The position numbers and the translations under genes were made by a program. From positions 1 to 64,000 of the forward strand of contig JXTC01000085.1 in assembly GCA_002914845.1 (NCBI GenBank): 64,000 nt of DNA, in the 5' to 3' direction. Below are positions 21,332 to 34,700 of the stretch, in pieces. The stretch's first letter is position 1, and every line of letters begins with the position of its first letter. The notes under the pieces were generated by a model that was not told where the DNA came from, ran no database searches, and was given only the letters and a program-made list of their open reading frames with translations. The DNA comes from Trema orientale (lineage: Eukaryota; Streptophyta; Magnoliopsida; Rosales; Cannabaceae).

Positions 21332-24300
21332 GGTCCTGAATTCAAATTTCAGACCATAGCTCAGAACTTGCCTCCAGAAGAAGGTAATAATATACACCCA
21401 CCTAATTAATTATATTAATATTCAACTTTCCCGTTCGTCGATCTATGTATCTTATTTATTTATCAATCACCTGATTAAGTCTTATGGAAATTAAAGTCAA
21501 AAAGGATTGAACTAACTTGCTGATCATCGAAACATATGGCAGTTAGTGCTCTCAACGATATGTCCAATAAGTTAGGAAGAAAGCAACCATTCGAATTCAA
21601 TGCCTCACTTTGCATCGACGATCAGAGGTTCGCAATTTTTGTCGCCGGCATTAGCTGTGACTGCACTTACGACAACAACAAGACTTGCCATGTAACGAAC
21701 CTGTATGTTAATCTGAAGACTATTATATATATAGCGAGTATAATACTAGCTAGGAAGAAAATAGATTTATATTAGTGTCAAAATCATATACCGGCTGACT
21801 AAGTACTTAGCACAAATGCTAATTTATTTGTTTACTCTAATGATGATAATTTATGATTAGTACGATCCCAATTCTGTTATAAATTTTGTATTAATCATAT
21901 TAGCACATTATTCTGACGTAGCTTGCAAATACCACACTTTTTGAGTACTGGCAGATTCTGGAACGATGATGGTTTGACTGGAAATGTACCGGAAGAAGTG
22001 GCTAATCTTACTCATCTGGAAGAGCTGTAATTTCCCTCACTTGTCTTATATCCTTTTGATAATATTTAGATATGCAAAGTTTTATTTATTCCAATGTCAG
22101 TTAAAATAATTCAAATTTAGATTATATGCACCAATAGGTTGTTATATACTTGTTAAAGGTATAACATTGAGGAGCGATATTAAGTTGGTTTCGCACATAA
22201 TGCAAGGTCATTTTTAAGGGGGTTTAATATTTTACATAAACATTAATTCGCATGATCAGCAATTTATCCGGCAACGAACTTTATGGTGCCATACCTGATT
22301 TCTTGGGGAATATGACTTCGCTCTACCAAGTGTAAGTGCCTGTGTCCTTCTCCTTTCCGCGATTTAATAACATTTACTCGATCAGATTCCTTCCTTCCTT
22401 TTTTTTTTTTTTTTTTATAATTTCCTGGGTTTATGTCAATAATAGTCCTTCTAAGAAAGACTAACGAAATTAATTATGTATATTCAGGTATCTTTCAAAT
22501 AATCAGCTTTCCGGACCCATACCGGATAGCCTGGGGAATTTAAAGGCCCAAGCACAAAATCTGTAAGCGAGGGACTCTTATTTTGATTAGTTTATTTATT
22601 TTTACCTCTTGCTTGACAGAAGGCTGATCAGGATTATCAATACATACATTTATTTATTTTTATTTTTAATTTTTTTTAACGAACTCAACATACTGTACAA
22701 TATTTAGTAGTATGCCAAAGGAAGTAACTACACATATATGTGATCATAAGTGTTAAATGTATGTAGCAAAGTACCACTGGCCGTCTGGCCCATTTTAGAA
22801 GTAAGTAGGTTAGCAATAAAATAACATCAAGTAGCAAGGTAAAAAGATACAATTGAATCAAAACTATAAAATCCAAAACATTTAAATAACAAGCTATAGC
22901 CCGAATAAAAAATATGGAAATAATATAACAGTAAGTCCCTAGACCAGCTTGTCATCAAAATATGTAAAAATTGCATAAAAAGTTTTCTAAAAAGCATAAT
23001 GTTACTTATTTTTATATAACAGTTGTTCATGATTTTTGTAACAAATAAGACCTGGAGCGAACAAGGTAGAGAACGACCACAACTCAACTATATATGTTGG
23101 TACTGAACGCCCCGAAAAAAACACACACACACGCACACAAGAAAAATTCATGATGAATTTATTTATTTATTTTTTTCCCTTGTATCGTTGCTTTTGGTGT
23201 TAGTACGAGTTTTACATTAATTATCATATTTTTCTTAACTGCAGTTCTAACGTTGAGTATTCTCGAATAAAAGGAACTTGTCCGCTTTTCAAACTGTACG
23301 TACGTATGACACTTAAGATGCTCAAACACACTTACATATTTGTATATTTGGATAATATAAGAATTATACCTTGGATTTTAGCTTTAGTCTTAATTTGACC
23401 TTACATTTTGGTTATTATCGGAATTCACCCTCAAATCTGTAATTTATAACAATTTACTTTTTTTTTTTTTTGAATCAAACACTGAATTTGACGTTTACTG
23501 AAATACTCTTTAGATTTAATGTTTATGTATATTTACAATTTAATTCAAATTTTAAACTAAATTAAAATTAATATATAAAGAATATTTTTAAAATTTTTAA
23601 AAAAGTTAACTAATCCTCTGTCTAATTAAAAAAGTGAACTAATCCTATTTAGACATTTAAATTAAAAAATGGATTAGTAATCTAAAAGCAAAAAAAAAAG
23701 ACACTAGTGTCCGAGGAATATTAGTGAAAATTTAGGAGTGCAAACGCCAAAACCCCACTATGAAATCCGTCGTCCGAACATTCTCCGGTGACCCCTTCGG
23801 CTTTCTCAGCTATGCAAATTCAGTACTTGGATCCAATCCGATCCCAAATCTCTTTGCTCCATTGCTCTCGCTATTTTTCTTGTTCAGATCCAAAATCTAC
23901 GGATTCGAAGCTCTGACCTTCAACATCCATGGCGGATACTTGGAAGCCATCGTTTGGGGACACCAGGCTGGTCTTCTCACGGCCACCGATTGCAACAATT
24001 TACATAATCAGGCGTAGCCGCACTGCAATATCTAGTGTCTGCTCACTCTCAAGATTGGTCCTCTTTTATTCCTCAACCCATAATTTTGAGAACAAAACGA
24101 ACCGGCCGTGAAGAAAAATGGCCAAATGTTGAGATCAAAACTTGGATACAACCAGGTTGAGTTCTGGGTACCTTAGGAAGATTTATGTGGGTTTTAGTTT
24201 TTAATTGTGGGTCATGATCACGTGGCTCGAAGGTTGGTTCTTTTAATTATTTATTAAGTTGAGAAGAATGGGTGGGTTTAGTTTGTCTGTGCTTTTATTC

Positions 24301-27300
24301 AATTCTTTGTCCTTTGGTTGTGGTGTAGGAAATCTGGAAATTAGTGGGTTAGGGAAAGAAAAAGGGGACTGGTTTTGAGATCAAAGAGTGTCAGTTTTTT
24401 TTTTTTTTTTTTCAAATAGAAGTCTTAATAAATAAGTTTTCAATATGATAGTTTAGTTTTAAATTATAATTCTTTCAAAAAAAAGTCTAAAATTATAATT
24501 AAATTGGATATATACATATATATATATATATTTAAATGTAAAGGGTATTTCGGTAATCTTATGGGTCCAAATTAGTATTTGATTTAATAAAGGTATAAAT
24601 TTGTCATAAATTTTAAATTTGAGGATTAATTCTAATAATAACCAAAATAAATGATCAAATTAAGTAAAAAGTCAAAATACAAGGTATAATTATGGTATCA
24701 TCCCTTGTATATTTAATTATACGCCCGCATACTATGGTTGCGAATTATAATTTATAACTAGCAGGGATTTTTCACGGAATCAATTGAGTGGACTTATACC
24801 AGAAAGCTTAGGAAACATAACAATGTAAGTTCTTATGTCACATCCTATTTCCAGAAATTGAAAATAGATCCTTTCTCTGAATAAAGTTTTTGTGGATACT
24901 GATTAATATGGGCAGACAAGAATACCCTAGTCAAGAAATGAAGTTCACATTATTATTTATTTCACGATATAATGATGCTTTTACTTTGACAGTGATCTAA
25001 CCAAAATTGGAGGAAAAACCATGGGGCCGCGGTCTAAATTCGAGTGCGATATGAGCATGTTCTCCATGTATGTTATAACACTGCGTCTCAGTAATTATTA
25101 TATTTTGCTGTTTCTTATTTAATTTCGAAGTAATTTACTTAAATCAATGGTAATTGTAATGTGTTTTCTTATACATACAGAGACTTGTCATACAATCAAC
25201 TGAGTGGAAGCATACCTGCCAGTTTAGGGAAATTGAATTTTCTTCAATCACTGTAAGCCCTGTATACTCTGTGTTTCTTATTATAAAAAAAATAAGCGAC
25301 AAATTATAGATTATATGTTGACTTGCATCGACTAACATAACTCTTTTTTTTTTTTTTTTTTTTGAATTGTCGCAGTAATTTGCGTTATAATTTGCTTAAT
25401 AATTCGATACCACCATCATTGGGTGAGATATCATATCTGATTGAACTGTAAGTACAATAATTAGTTACATGGCTTTTTACGATATTATGCTATTCATTCT
25501 TGATCTTGACTTTCCAATAAGCTAACTGGAATAAAATGCTTTGTAATTCAATTTCATGCTCTACGATCTCACGTTTCTTGCATACCTTGAATATTTTCTC
25601 TCTCTGTTTTAAAATAATGTTTAGCAATAAGTTTTGGTTATATGTACCATTTTGAAGGGATGTAAGTAACAATCAACTCTCTGGATCTCTTCCATCCACA
25701 CTTGGCAATTTGAGCTTTCTTTACTCTCTGTAAGTTTTTAAAAAGATATACACGTATTCATATTATTAGAGTTGATATTTTAAGGGCTAATCCTGATCAA
25801 TTATAAAATTCAGACTTGAAATAAAGTTTTTGTAATTAGTACATCTGTTGTTGCAGCTGGTTATCATCCAATAATTTCACTGGCCTTTTGCCGGAGAGTT
25901 ATGCCAAACTTAAAAGTTTGCAACAATTGTAAGTACTTTCATCTTTCAGGCAGGGATCTTATGAGTAATCTTCCCTTATATAATTTTTTGTTGCTATATA
26001 TATATATAAAGTTAATGTAAGTGTGAACATCGCCAACTGGGGTTAGCTCAGTTGGTCCAAAGTTTGAGGGTTGTGTGTGTGTGTTTGGGGGGGTTCAAAC
26101 CTTGGTAGTATGTGTGTGTCATTTTCCTTTAATTTGTAGTATGTGGTGGTCATTAGTTAAGCCCCACTTTTAAAAAAAAAAAAAAAAAGTTAATGTAAGT
26201 GTGGTGACAAAAGATCATAAATATAGTCGCATATACATGCGTGCTACAATCCTACCTAAACTAATAGTGAGGAATAGCCCACCGGAACTAGTTCAATAGG
26301 TGCGTAGGTGGGAATTGGATATTAAATCAGGAGTTCAACTTTCAAAGTATTTGAGTTATTTTCCTTTATTTATAAAAATTGATAATCATTAATTAAGCTC
26401 TATTTTATATAAAAAAAAATGAAAATAAAAAAAATAATAGTGAGGAAGATTCAAATATTCTCCATATATTATATTCCAATAGAGTTGGTAACAAAACTTT
26501 TAAATAGCTGTTGTGTTCACTCTTTTTTTTTTTTTTTTGTAATTTGTTGCTTTTATTTTCTTTGCTTTTTTTTCCTTTTTCTTTTTTGTTTACTAGATTT
26601 TTTTTAAAAGAAAAACAATAATTAAACTAACCTCCTCCTGAGATTTTGCTTTTATTAAAGACAAATAGCACCATAAAGAGAGAGGGAAATTAGCTCATTT
26701 CGATAATGAGAGAATCTTTGTGATGTTCACAATTTTTTTTTTTAATTAACCGTAAAACAAACAGATCAAAAAAGTCACTATGAAATTTAGACTGATTAAA
26801 GGTAAAGGATATTGTCCTTAACAAAAATATTTTGCGTACGAAGAGCTCTATATACATATATGTACGAGAAACCATGGATACAGGAAATCATGTAGAGAGA
26901 GGAGAAGATATGGTAATGAAACAAGCGGCAGTGATAATCTTCTTTGTAGTCTATACTGACCATTTATTTTGCATGATATTTAGTTCTAGATTTAAAGTTG
27001 TTTGATAATATATACTTACATACCTGATTGGCACATGCAGTTCTATAGCAGGGAATTATTTGTATGGTCCCTTTCCCAACTTCATAACAAACTGGAGTGC
27101 ACACTTATCCTTTTATACTCTGTAAGTATGTTTCGCTACAATTTTACTTAATTTTCAGTATAAATGAAGGCCTTGATTACGTACCAAGGCCAAGCATCTT
27201 ATTTTCATGTACACCACTGTACAATTAAATAATATATATCAACTTTGGAGTGCATTTATTGATTTGATCGTAATGAAAATAATTGTAGATGCAAAAAGTT

Positions 27301-30300
27301 TTGAAACAAATGAGGGACTAGTAAATTAGTAATTGTTTTAGGTTATTTTGGTAATAATTATGTTTTCTGTTTTTTGTTTTTTCGAAAATAGATAATGGGG
27401 ATTTTATCACCAAAAAAAAAAAACCCTTAAGGACATCCTCATCCTTCGTTTCAATTTAAAAGCCAAACAATATAAGTGCTAATAAATACACCTAAGATTC
27501 TATTTAATGTTTTAACATATATAGCTTAATACCTTTTATGTTAAAAAAAGAAAAAAGCAAAAAAAAAAAAAAAAACTCTCTCTTTTCTTTTACAATCCAT
27601 AAAGAATTAGTAAACACGGTTTAATATTCTTATAAACAATTTAGAGAAAACATAAATATTATTAAGCAAGACCTAAATCATCTTTTAATTTTGAACTAAT
27701 TATTAATTGTAGAGATGGATATCAAATTACTTTTCAACTCCTAGAAAAAGCTAAGGTATGTAGCAAATTTAGTATTATGGGAGCTAATTGAGGCTAGCTC
27801 TGTCACAACCCAAACTCCGGACTAGTGATAGAAAGAGAATTTCATAAATAGAAATTCAATAGTTATTTTTGAAAAATTTATAAAAATACTTTGAATAATA
27901 AAATTCTCACAGTTTTGCGATCATCGTTAGGCATAGATTGTTAATGAAACTCAAACTAAGCATCATTATTAGCAGTCTCACAATCCAGCATAATAGTTAT
28001 ACAAACCGAGTTCGTGTAACGGGCCTTTAAGTATTAATACAAGCCAAGGTAAATAAATAGAATTATTTTGACAAAATTACCAATTTTTTAACAAGGTAAC
28101 TAGCTATTCACTATTCTACTCCTAATTTCCCAAGGTTACATTGAGCACTACCTGAGAGTGAAAAATTAAGGTTTGAGCATTCACATGCTCAGTAAGAATT
28201 CAATTACCTTTTTGAATGGATGTAATTTCTCAAACATACGTGATTAGTACTTTTAAATCTATTTATAAATCAAGTTTATAAATAATTAAAGTTTTGAATA
28301 ATCACATATTCAAATCCAAAATCAAAATCACATCATTATACATATCATACATTAACAAGATATAAGAGTGAGCTCTAGTCCTCCCATCACAGCCCTGTAA
28401 TACCTCTATAGTAGAGGTATCCAACATCCTTACATTGCTTATAGGTATATCAGCAAAAACCTGCGCAGGGGCCTAAGTTTTTTACCTATCACTATAGCAA
28501 CTCGCCAGCAATCTAGAATACCATGATTTAATAATAAAACTCTTAAGTATGTGATCCAATGGTATGTACAACATGTAATAGTTCAAAACAAACATATATC
28601 CAAGAATCAAATTATGCTTTAAAATCTAACTTGGTATTATTCTGGATTTACTGCAACATGGGTAGCACACTGCTGTTTTGCCCCATAATCACAATGTAAA
28701 ATTCTATATTAAAATCCACACAGTTCAATCCCAGTATAATCCAACATGTTTCAACAATTTGTCGATCCATCATAAAATTACGATTTTTTTTATAAATACA
28801 TTTTAATGAAATTATAAATCAAAATAGATATAAAATCAGGTAATCGAACCCTGACCTCGATATGATAGTAATACCAAGCTAATGACGCTCGAAGAGTCAC
28901 TTGAGTGTTCGAACGGCCGTTCTGAGATCCATATAAGTACACCTGAAAAAGTGATTTTTCCACTAGAGCCTCATATTGAGAAACGGAGATTACCACTTAC
29001 CTAAAAATTCTAAGTTAGATATATAATTTGTCAAAAGTAGGTCCCGGTGCGAGACTCGGCCTGTGGCACGCAAAACAGTATTATTCATGAGCCACGAATT
29101 CTGATTTTCGTGCCTCTTCAGAACATAGTGATATTTTATATCAAAATTCGTCTCTCGATCTCACTGAGTCCAGATTCAAATTCAGAATTCAGTTTTGAGG
29201 TCTCGAGCTTTAAATAGGCTTTAAAATCCAAAACATACAACAATATCACTTTTTGAAAATGTTTAGAAAAATGTCCACTTTTTCTATTCAAAAATTACCG
29301 CATTTCGGGATACCGTTTTAACTTCTACCAATAGTAATTATTCATGATTTTTACTCTCTTTCATCTCATATAATTACCTCGGGTAAAATAATTACCTAAC
29401 GAAATAATTATAAAAATATCACTTTTTAGAAACTTTAGTAAAACAGTCAAAATAGTGAAAATCTCACCGGTGGTGGGATGATAGCCAAGACCAGTCGAGA
29501 AATGACGGCGACGATGAGACAAATCCAATGGTGCTGGTGGTGAGACGAAAGGACGTCCGACGGAGCGCCGGTGAGCAAAAATCCGATTGGTGGGCGGTAC
29601 CTTCGACGACACATTTTTCAGCTACCGACGACGAAAGGGGGAGGGGATTGCTACTGCTGCTAGTTCATCGGCGACTGCTTTTCCCTATGGGAACGGCGTG
29701 TGAGGCAACTCGAGCTCGAATTCGATTGCACGTGACTAGTAGCCGCTGGAAGCTTTGTTCGAAAACGAAAAATGGCAAGGGCTTCATGTGAGAAGAGGGG
29801 AATTTTTTGGGGATTTAAATACAATTTCAGAAACTGTAGCACCCAATAAAATAATCCAAACATTTTGAATTTAATATTCTAAAATTTCTTATTTACCAAA
29901 CCGCCATTCCTTTTAAAAATTACCATTTTACCCCTTTTTAAAACCGATTTTTATAAGCTCAGTTGATCTAAGGTTTGAGGGATGTGTGGGAGTTAGGGCC
30001 AGGTTCAAACTTTAGTAATGACAGGTGTGTGAGTTATTTTCTTTTATCTTTATAATAAGTGATAGTCATTAATTAAGTCCCACTTTTTTTTATAAAAAAA
30101 AATTAGTATTCTTGTAGAATTCCTTTAGGCTTTTTATTTTTAGCTTGAAGGTTTGCGTACGATAATATGTATACGTATCTATCTGAAAAAAAGTATTATG
30201 TTGCAACACGAACCTATTAGCTGAACATTAATTTTGCTGACTAGAATTGGTAAATTAATCGTATCTTTTAAATTTTGCCATATACATAGAAATTATATAT

Positions 30301-31669
30301 GTGCAACATCCACGATAAAGGTTTATTTTTTTTTTTCCGATCCAATTCCCACAGGTCACTTTCGGGCAATAATTTTTTTGGCGACATATCTCCAGATATT
30401 TTTAACATCAAACCTTATAGATTGTAAGTGAATTCACAACTTCTTGCTCCACCTTTGGTCATTTAATTAGCCCCTAATTTTATAATTTTATTTTTCTATT
30501 GCAGGATTATAAGTGATGTAGAAAACTCTTCTCTCCAATTCCCTTCTTCGGCGGATCATCCGTACTACCTTAGTGAATACGCTACTACCCTGTGAGTCTT
30601 TTTTTTTTTTTTTCTTTTTTTTTTTCCTTTAAAGTATCAGGACCTCTGAGTTAATAAGTTACAAGATTACGAAATTTTCTACGTTTAGTTTAGGATAAGT
30701 GCAAGAGAATTGACAAAAGTATCTCTTTATTAATTATAAGAACATTTAAATATAGAACCTTCTGGCCCGGTGACCAAGCATCAAACATCTTTTTAAATGG
30801 CAGTTTATCCTCTCATATTCGAATGGTGCTCTCTAAATCCTATTTCATCAGAAAAAGAAAATAAATGAATTTAAGAAAACATAAAATAAAATTAATTAAA
30901 ACTGTTTATGGCATATTCAGACTATTCCCCAAATATATATACCCGTTGACTGTTTATGATGTTTATTAATGTGCAGTGTTGTGAGGAACTGCTTAATAAC
31001 TGGTTCAATCCCTACACACATTGGTAATATGCCAGCATTACGGTACTTGTAAGTCTTTTATTTCGTCAGATACAGCCGGCCTGTACTTTTTGTTAATTCT
31101 AGTTCTCCATGCATGTATACTTTCCTTCTTAATGGGAATTTCGAATTTTCTTTCTCGACATTGGCAATAGATGTGTTTAGACTAAGCCTGTGACTAGAGA
31201 TTTGCAGATATACTTCTAATTGCGTTGTTGACATATGTGACTTGTTGGATATACATATGATGGAATATCTCTCAAACTTTTTATTTTCCAAGAACAAATA
31301 GAATTAAAGTTCCCTATATTTGTACGTTTATACGTTTATAATTGGAAGTTTGACATCGATAATAGTAGTAATTTGGACTAAAATAATCTTATTTAAAATG
31401 TGTTTTGAAAAGTAATTTTTCTAGTTATGTCACAGTGTTGTGTGATAGAAATAATCTCTATCTGTGATTATAAAACGATACGTTTTGAAGAGCAATTAGT
31501 AATCATAAATTATGTGACTTCATCATATACTGTGACATTACAAAAATAATTTTTTTTCAAAAATTTTAGTCTAAATTCCTAGTAGTCATGGTCGTTCCCC
31601 TTATAATTTCATGCAGTTAAATTTGGTATGCTACTTTTGTTTGAGTATTTTTGAATATCTATATATTGC

Positions 31670-31700
<31 letters not shown>

Positions 31701-34700
31701 GGGCACCAATCCAGGTATTTTTTTTTAACCTATGCACATTTTTTTATTATAAAAAATAAGAAAGAGAAATAGCATTAATGATGCACGTTTTTTCATATAC
31801 TTTATTATAGTCGTTGGATCACCATTAGATGATGATCTAACGGCTAAAAAAAAATACCCAAGTAAAAAAAAAATTGGATTAGCAACCTTATATATGTATA
31901 TATATATATATATAGTGTGAGAATAGTGTCACATATCAACTGATAATGACAGGTAATTGGACTCATAAGGAAAGATGTCTATTTATTTCTTCACACACTT
32001 GTTTTGGGAAAAAGTAGGAGTGGCAATCTGTGTCGTGTCGTGTTTAACCTAATTAAATCATGTCGTTAACAGGTTAATCTACGTGTCACCTGTTTAATGA
32101 AAACGACGTGCAGATTAATTGATAGATCAAAATGTATATAAATAGTATAATTGTTAGTATACTCGATTTTTTTAACTAAGTTTTACTATATATAGTAAGA
32201 GAACCTAGTTCATTAGCTTTATGTTTTTTATTTTATCTATAAGAAATTCATGAAAAAATATTTTTTTGAAAATAATTATTTAATATAATTTATCAAAAAA
32301 TTACTTAATCGTGTCAATTCGAGTCAATTTCGTGTCAAGCAGGTTCAGCTAATCGTGCGAGTTTCGAGTCGTGTTATCATATCACAGCCTATATTGCCAT
32401 CCCTAGGAAAAACCGCCTAAAGAAAAATTGGAGAAGACAGGCAGACAAGAGGATTTTATTGCTGCAATGATCTCCACAGTCTAGCCATATAATTTTGTAA
32501 ACAAAAATTTTAAATTTAGTAGGCCTACCCTCACCTGTCCTCCCGATCTATCTAACCATTGTCTCTTTCTGCTCTCTCTTCTTTCTCTTTCTCCACTTTT
32601 TCTATCTCGTCCTTTCTTTTCTACTTTCTCTCTCCCCTTATCTCTCCATTATCAATTAAGTTGTTGATAATTTTGTAGACACCATTTCTGTCAATGTTAT
32701 TTTCTTGTATTTTTCTTTACGAAACACCAAACACTTTTTTGCTTTTACATTTTAAAATCAAAACAAAAAAAAAATAATGATTTTGTTAAAAGAAAAACGG
32801 AAGCGTTATCAAACTGGATCATATTAAATAAATGTTTTAATTAAGAAAATATATGGCAACTTCTTGAACAGGGAATGCTAGGCTCCTTCGTAATTTGTAT
32901 TAAGCATTTATTCCTTCTAATTTGTTTTAGAATGTCGACCTTAATTAATTTAATTCATATCGACGCAGATGATCACTGAAAACTTGTGTATAGCATATTA
33001 CGTGTCTTTTATAATTCAGAAATCATTAATAAACTTCGATACGTATAATGATCGTGTTTGGCGCAGAGATTTGAGCTTCAACAAATTAACGGGTGAAATC
33101 CCAGAATCTCTGAAAAATGCAAACTTGACTTACATGTAAGTGTATAGAAGTATTGCTAATAATTTTCTATCGCTGTGCTAATATTAAGTACTCTCTTTTT
33201 GTTACAAGAAAGAAATCATAATTACCTATCTTCTAAGTCACAAGTATATTTTAGAATGCCGGATGATATATTAGGTTTCTGCTCAGGTCTTTAGCGGGTA
33301 ATATGCTGAATGGTACAGTTCCAGCTTGGATTCTTCACGCCGCTAACTCAACTAAGATGTAAATTTTCTCTACATATTACACTCTCTTAATTATATAAGC
33401 AATCCATATTGAGAATATGCAAATTTACATGTGGTAATATTTAGTCAAAATTTTATAGACTTCTTTCTAACATGTTCAGATATCAACCGTCAACATTCTA
33501 AATGTGTGTATATATATATATATAGATATTGTTTTATCTGATTAAAATTTATTTTATACATTTTTTCACAATAAAAAAACAGAAGAAAAAAGAGCATGGG
33601 TATTTATTTACTTATTTTTTCTAATTATTCAAATCACTATACCCGTTAAATAATAGATCCAACGACTAAAAATAAAATAACTATAAATAAAATAACTATA
33701 GATATATAGATTGAAAAAAAAAAAACTACTAGATTAGGACCTGTTAGATATACAAGCCTATATGTGATGACTACTGTCTTTACCTAGCTAGCAGCTTCTT
33801 ACTATTTGGTTGTCATGTAATTCAACAAAAAAACATAACCTTGTTCCTAATTCATAATCTAATTTCAGGGATCTTTCACACAACAATTTTTCAAAATTAA
33901 GCTTCAAAGATCCAAAAAGTTCAAATCTGTAAGACTTCATTACGCCAAAAAGTTTAACCATTATTTCTTATCACTAGCAACTTCATCTGTTAAAAGCAAG
34001 CTAATTTGAGTTTCTGCTTGAATTTCAGAAGCTTGTTTTCCTGCTGTTGCTGTGCGCCAGAAACTATGTGAGTCAATATTTTTTGTTTTTTTCCTCTGTT
34101 GTGATAAAAGACTAAGAACCATTTCTAACTATACATATATATGTATACGCAGGACTAATTTGAATCAACTGAAGACGAAAAATTGTCCTGGAGGAAAACC
34201 TAAATGTACGTACTTGTATTTTGTTGCTGCCCATATAATAATTTTCTGGATAAATGGAAAATAATTCTCGAAGATTTTTTTAACATATTTTTTACTCTTT
34301 ATGTTATGTAGTTACTATATTAATTTGTGGTTTTCTGCAGACCATTCGTTGTACATAAATTCTGGTGGTGAAGAAGTTACTATAAATGGAAACCATTACG
34401 ACAGTGATAATCACACATCGCATTTTTATCTAAGTCCGAAAGGAAACTGGGCTTACTATAGTCCAGAAAGTTTTAATATATCAAGAGCCACCAATTCCAC
34501 TGATTATTACATTAAAAGGGTGAAATGTGGATTCTCTGTTTCTGATGCACCTCTATACGAAAAAGCTCGCTTTTCTCCTATTTCCTTGACATATTACGGA
34601 TTTTGTCTTCATAATGGTAAATACAACGTGACACTTCATTTTGCTGAAATTGTATACTCGGAAGATGCAGCAGGCTACAACAGTATGAGCAAACGTATAT

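Noticed and set aside
21922-22026. earlier splice acceptor for exon 3 of the intact kinase
   Set aside because: It gives a 105-nt exon, whereas the acceptor before 21955 gives the 72-nt size of typical LRR exons in this gene and keeps the family spacing after the CHVTN motif.
26041-26102. tRNA-like sequence with A and B boxes
   Set aside because: It is followed by a poly(A) tail and enclosed by a 15-bp target duplication, and there is no cloverleaf 3' half. It is a SINE, not a tRNA gene.
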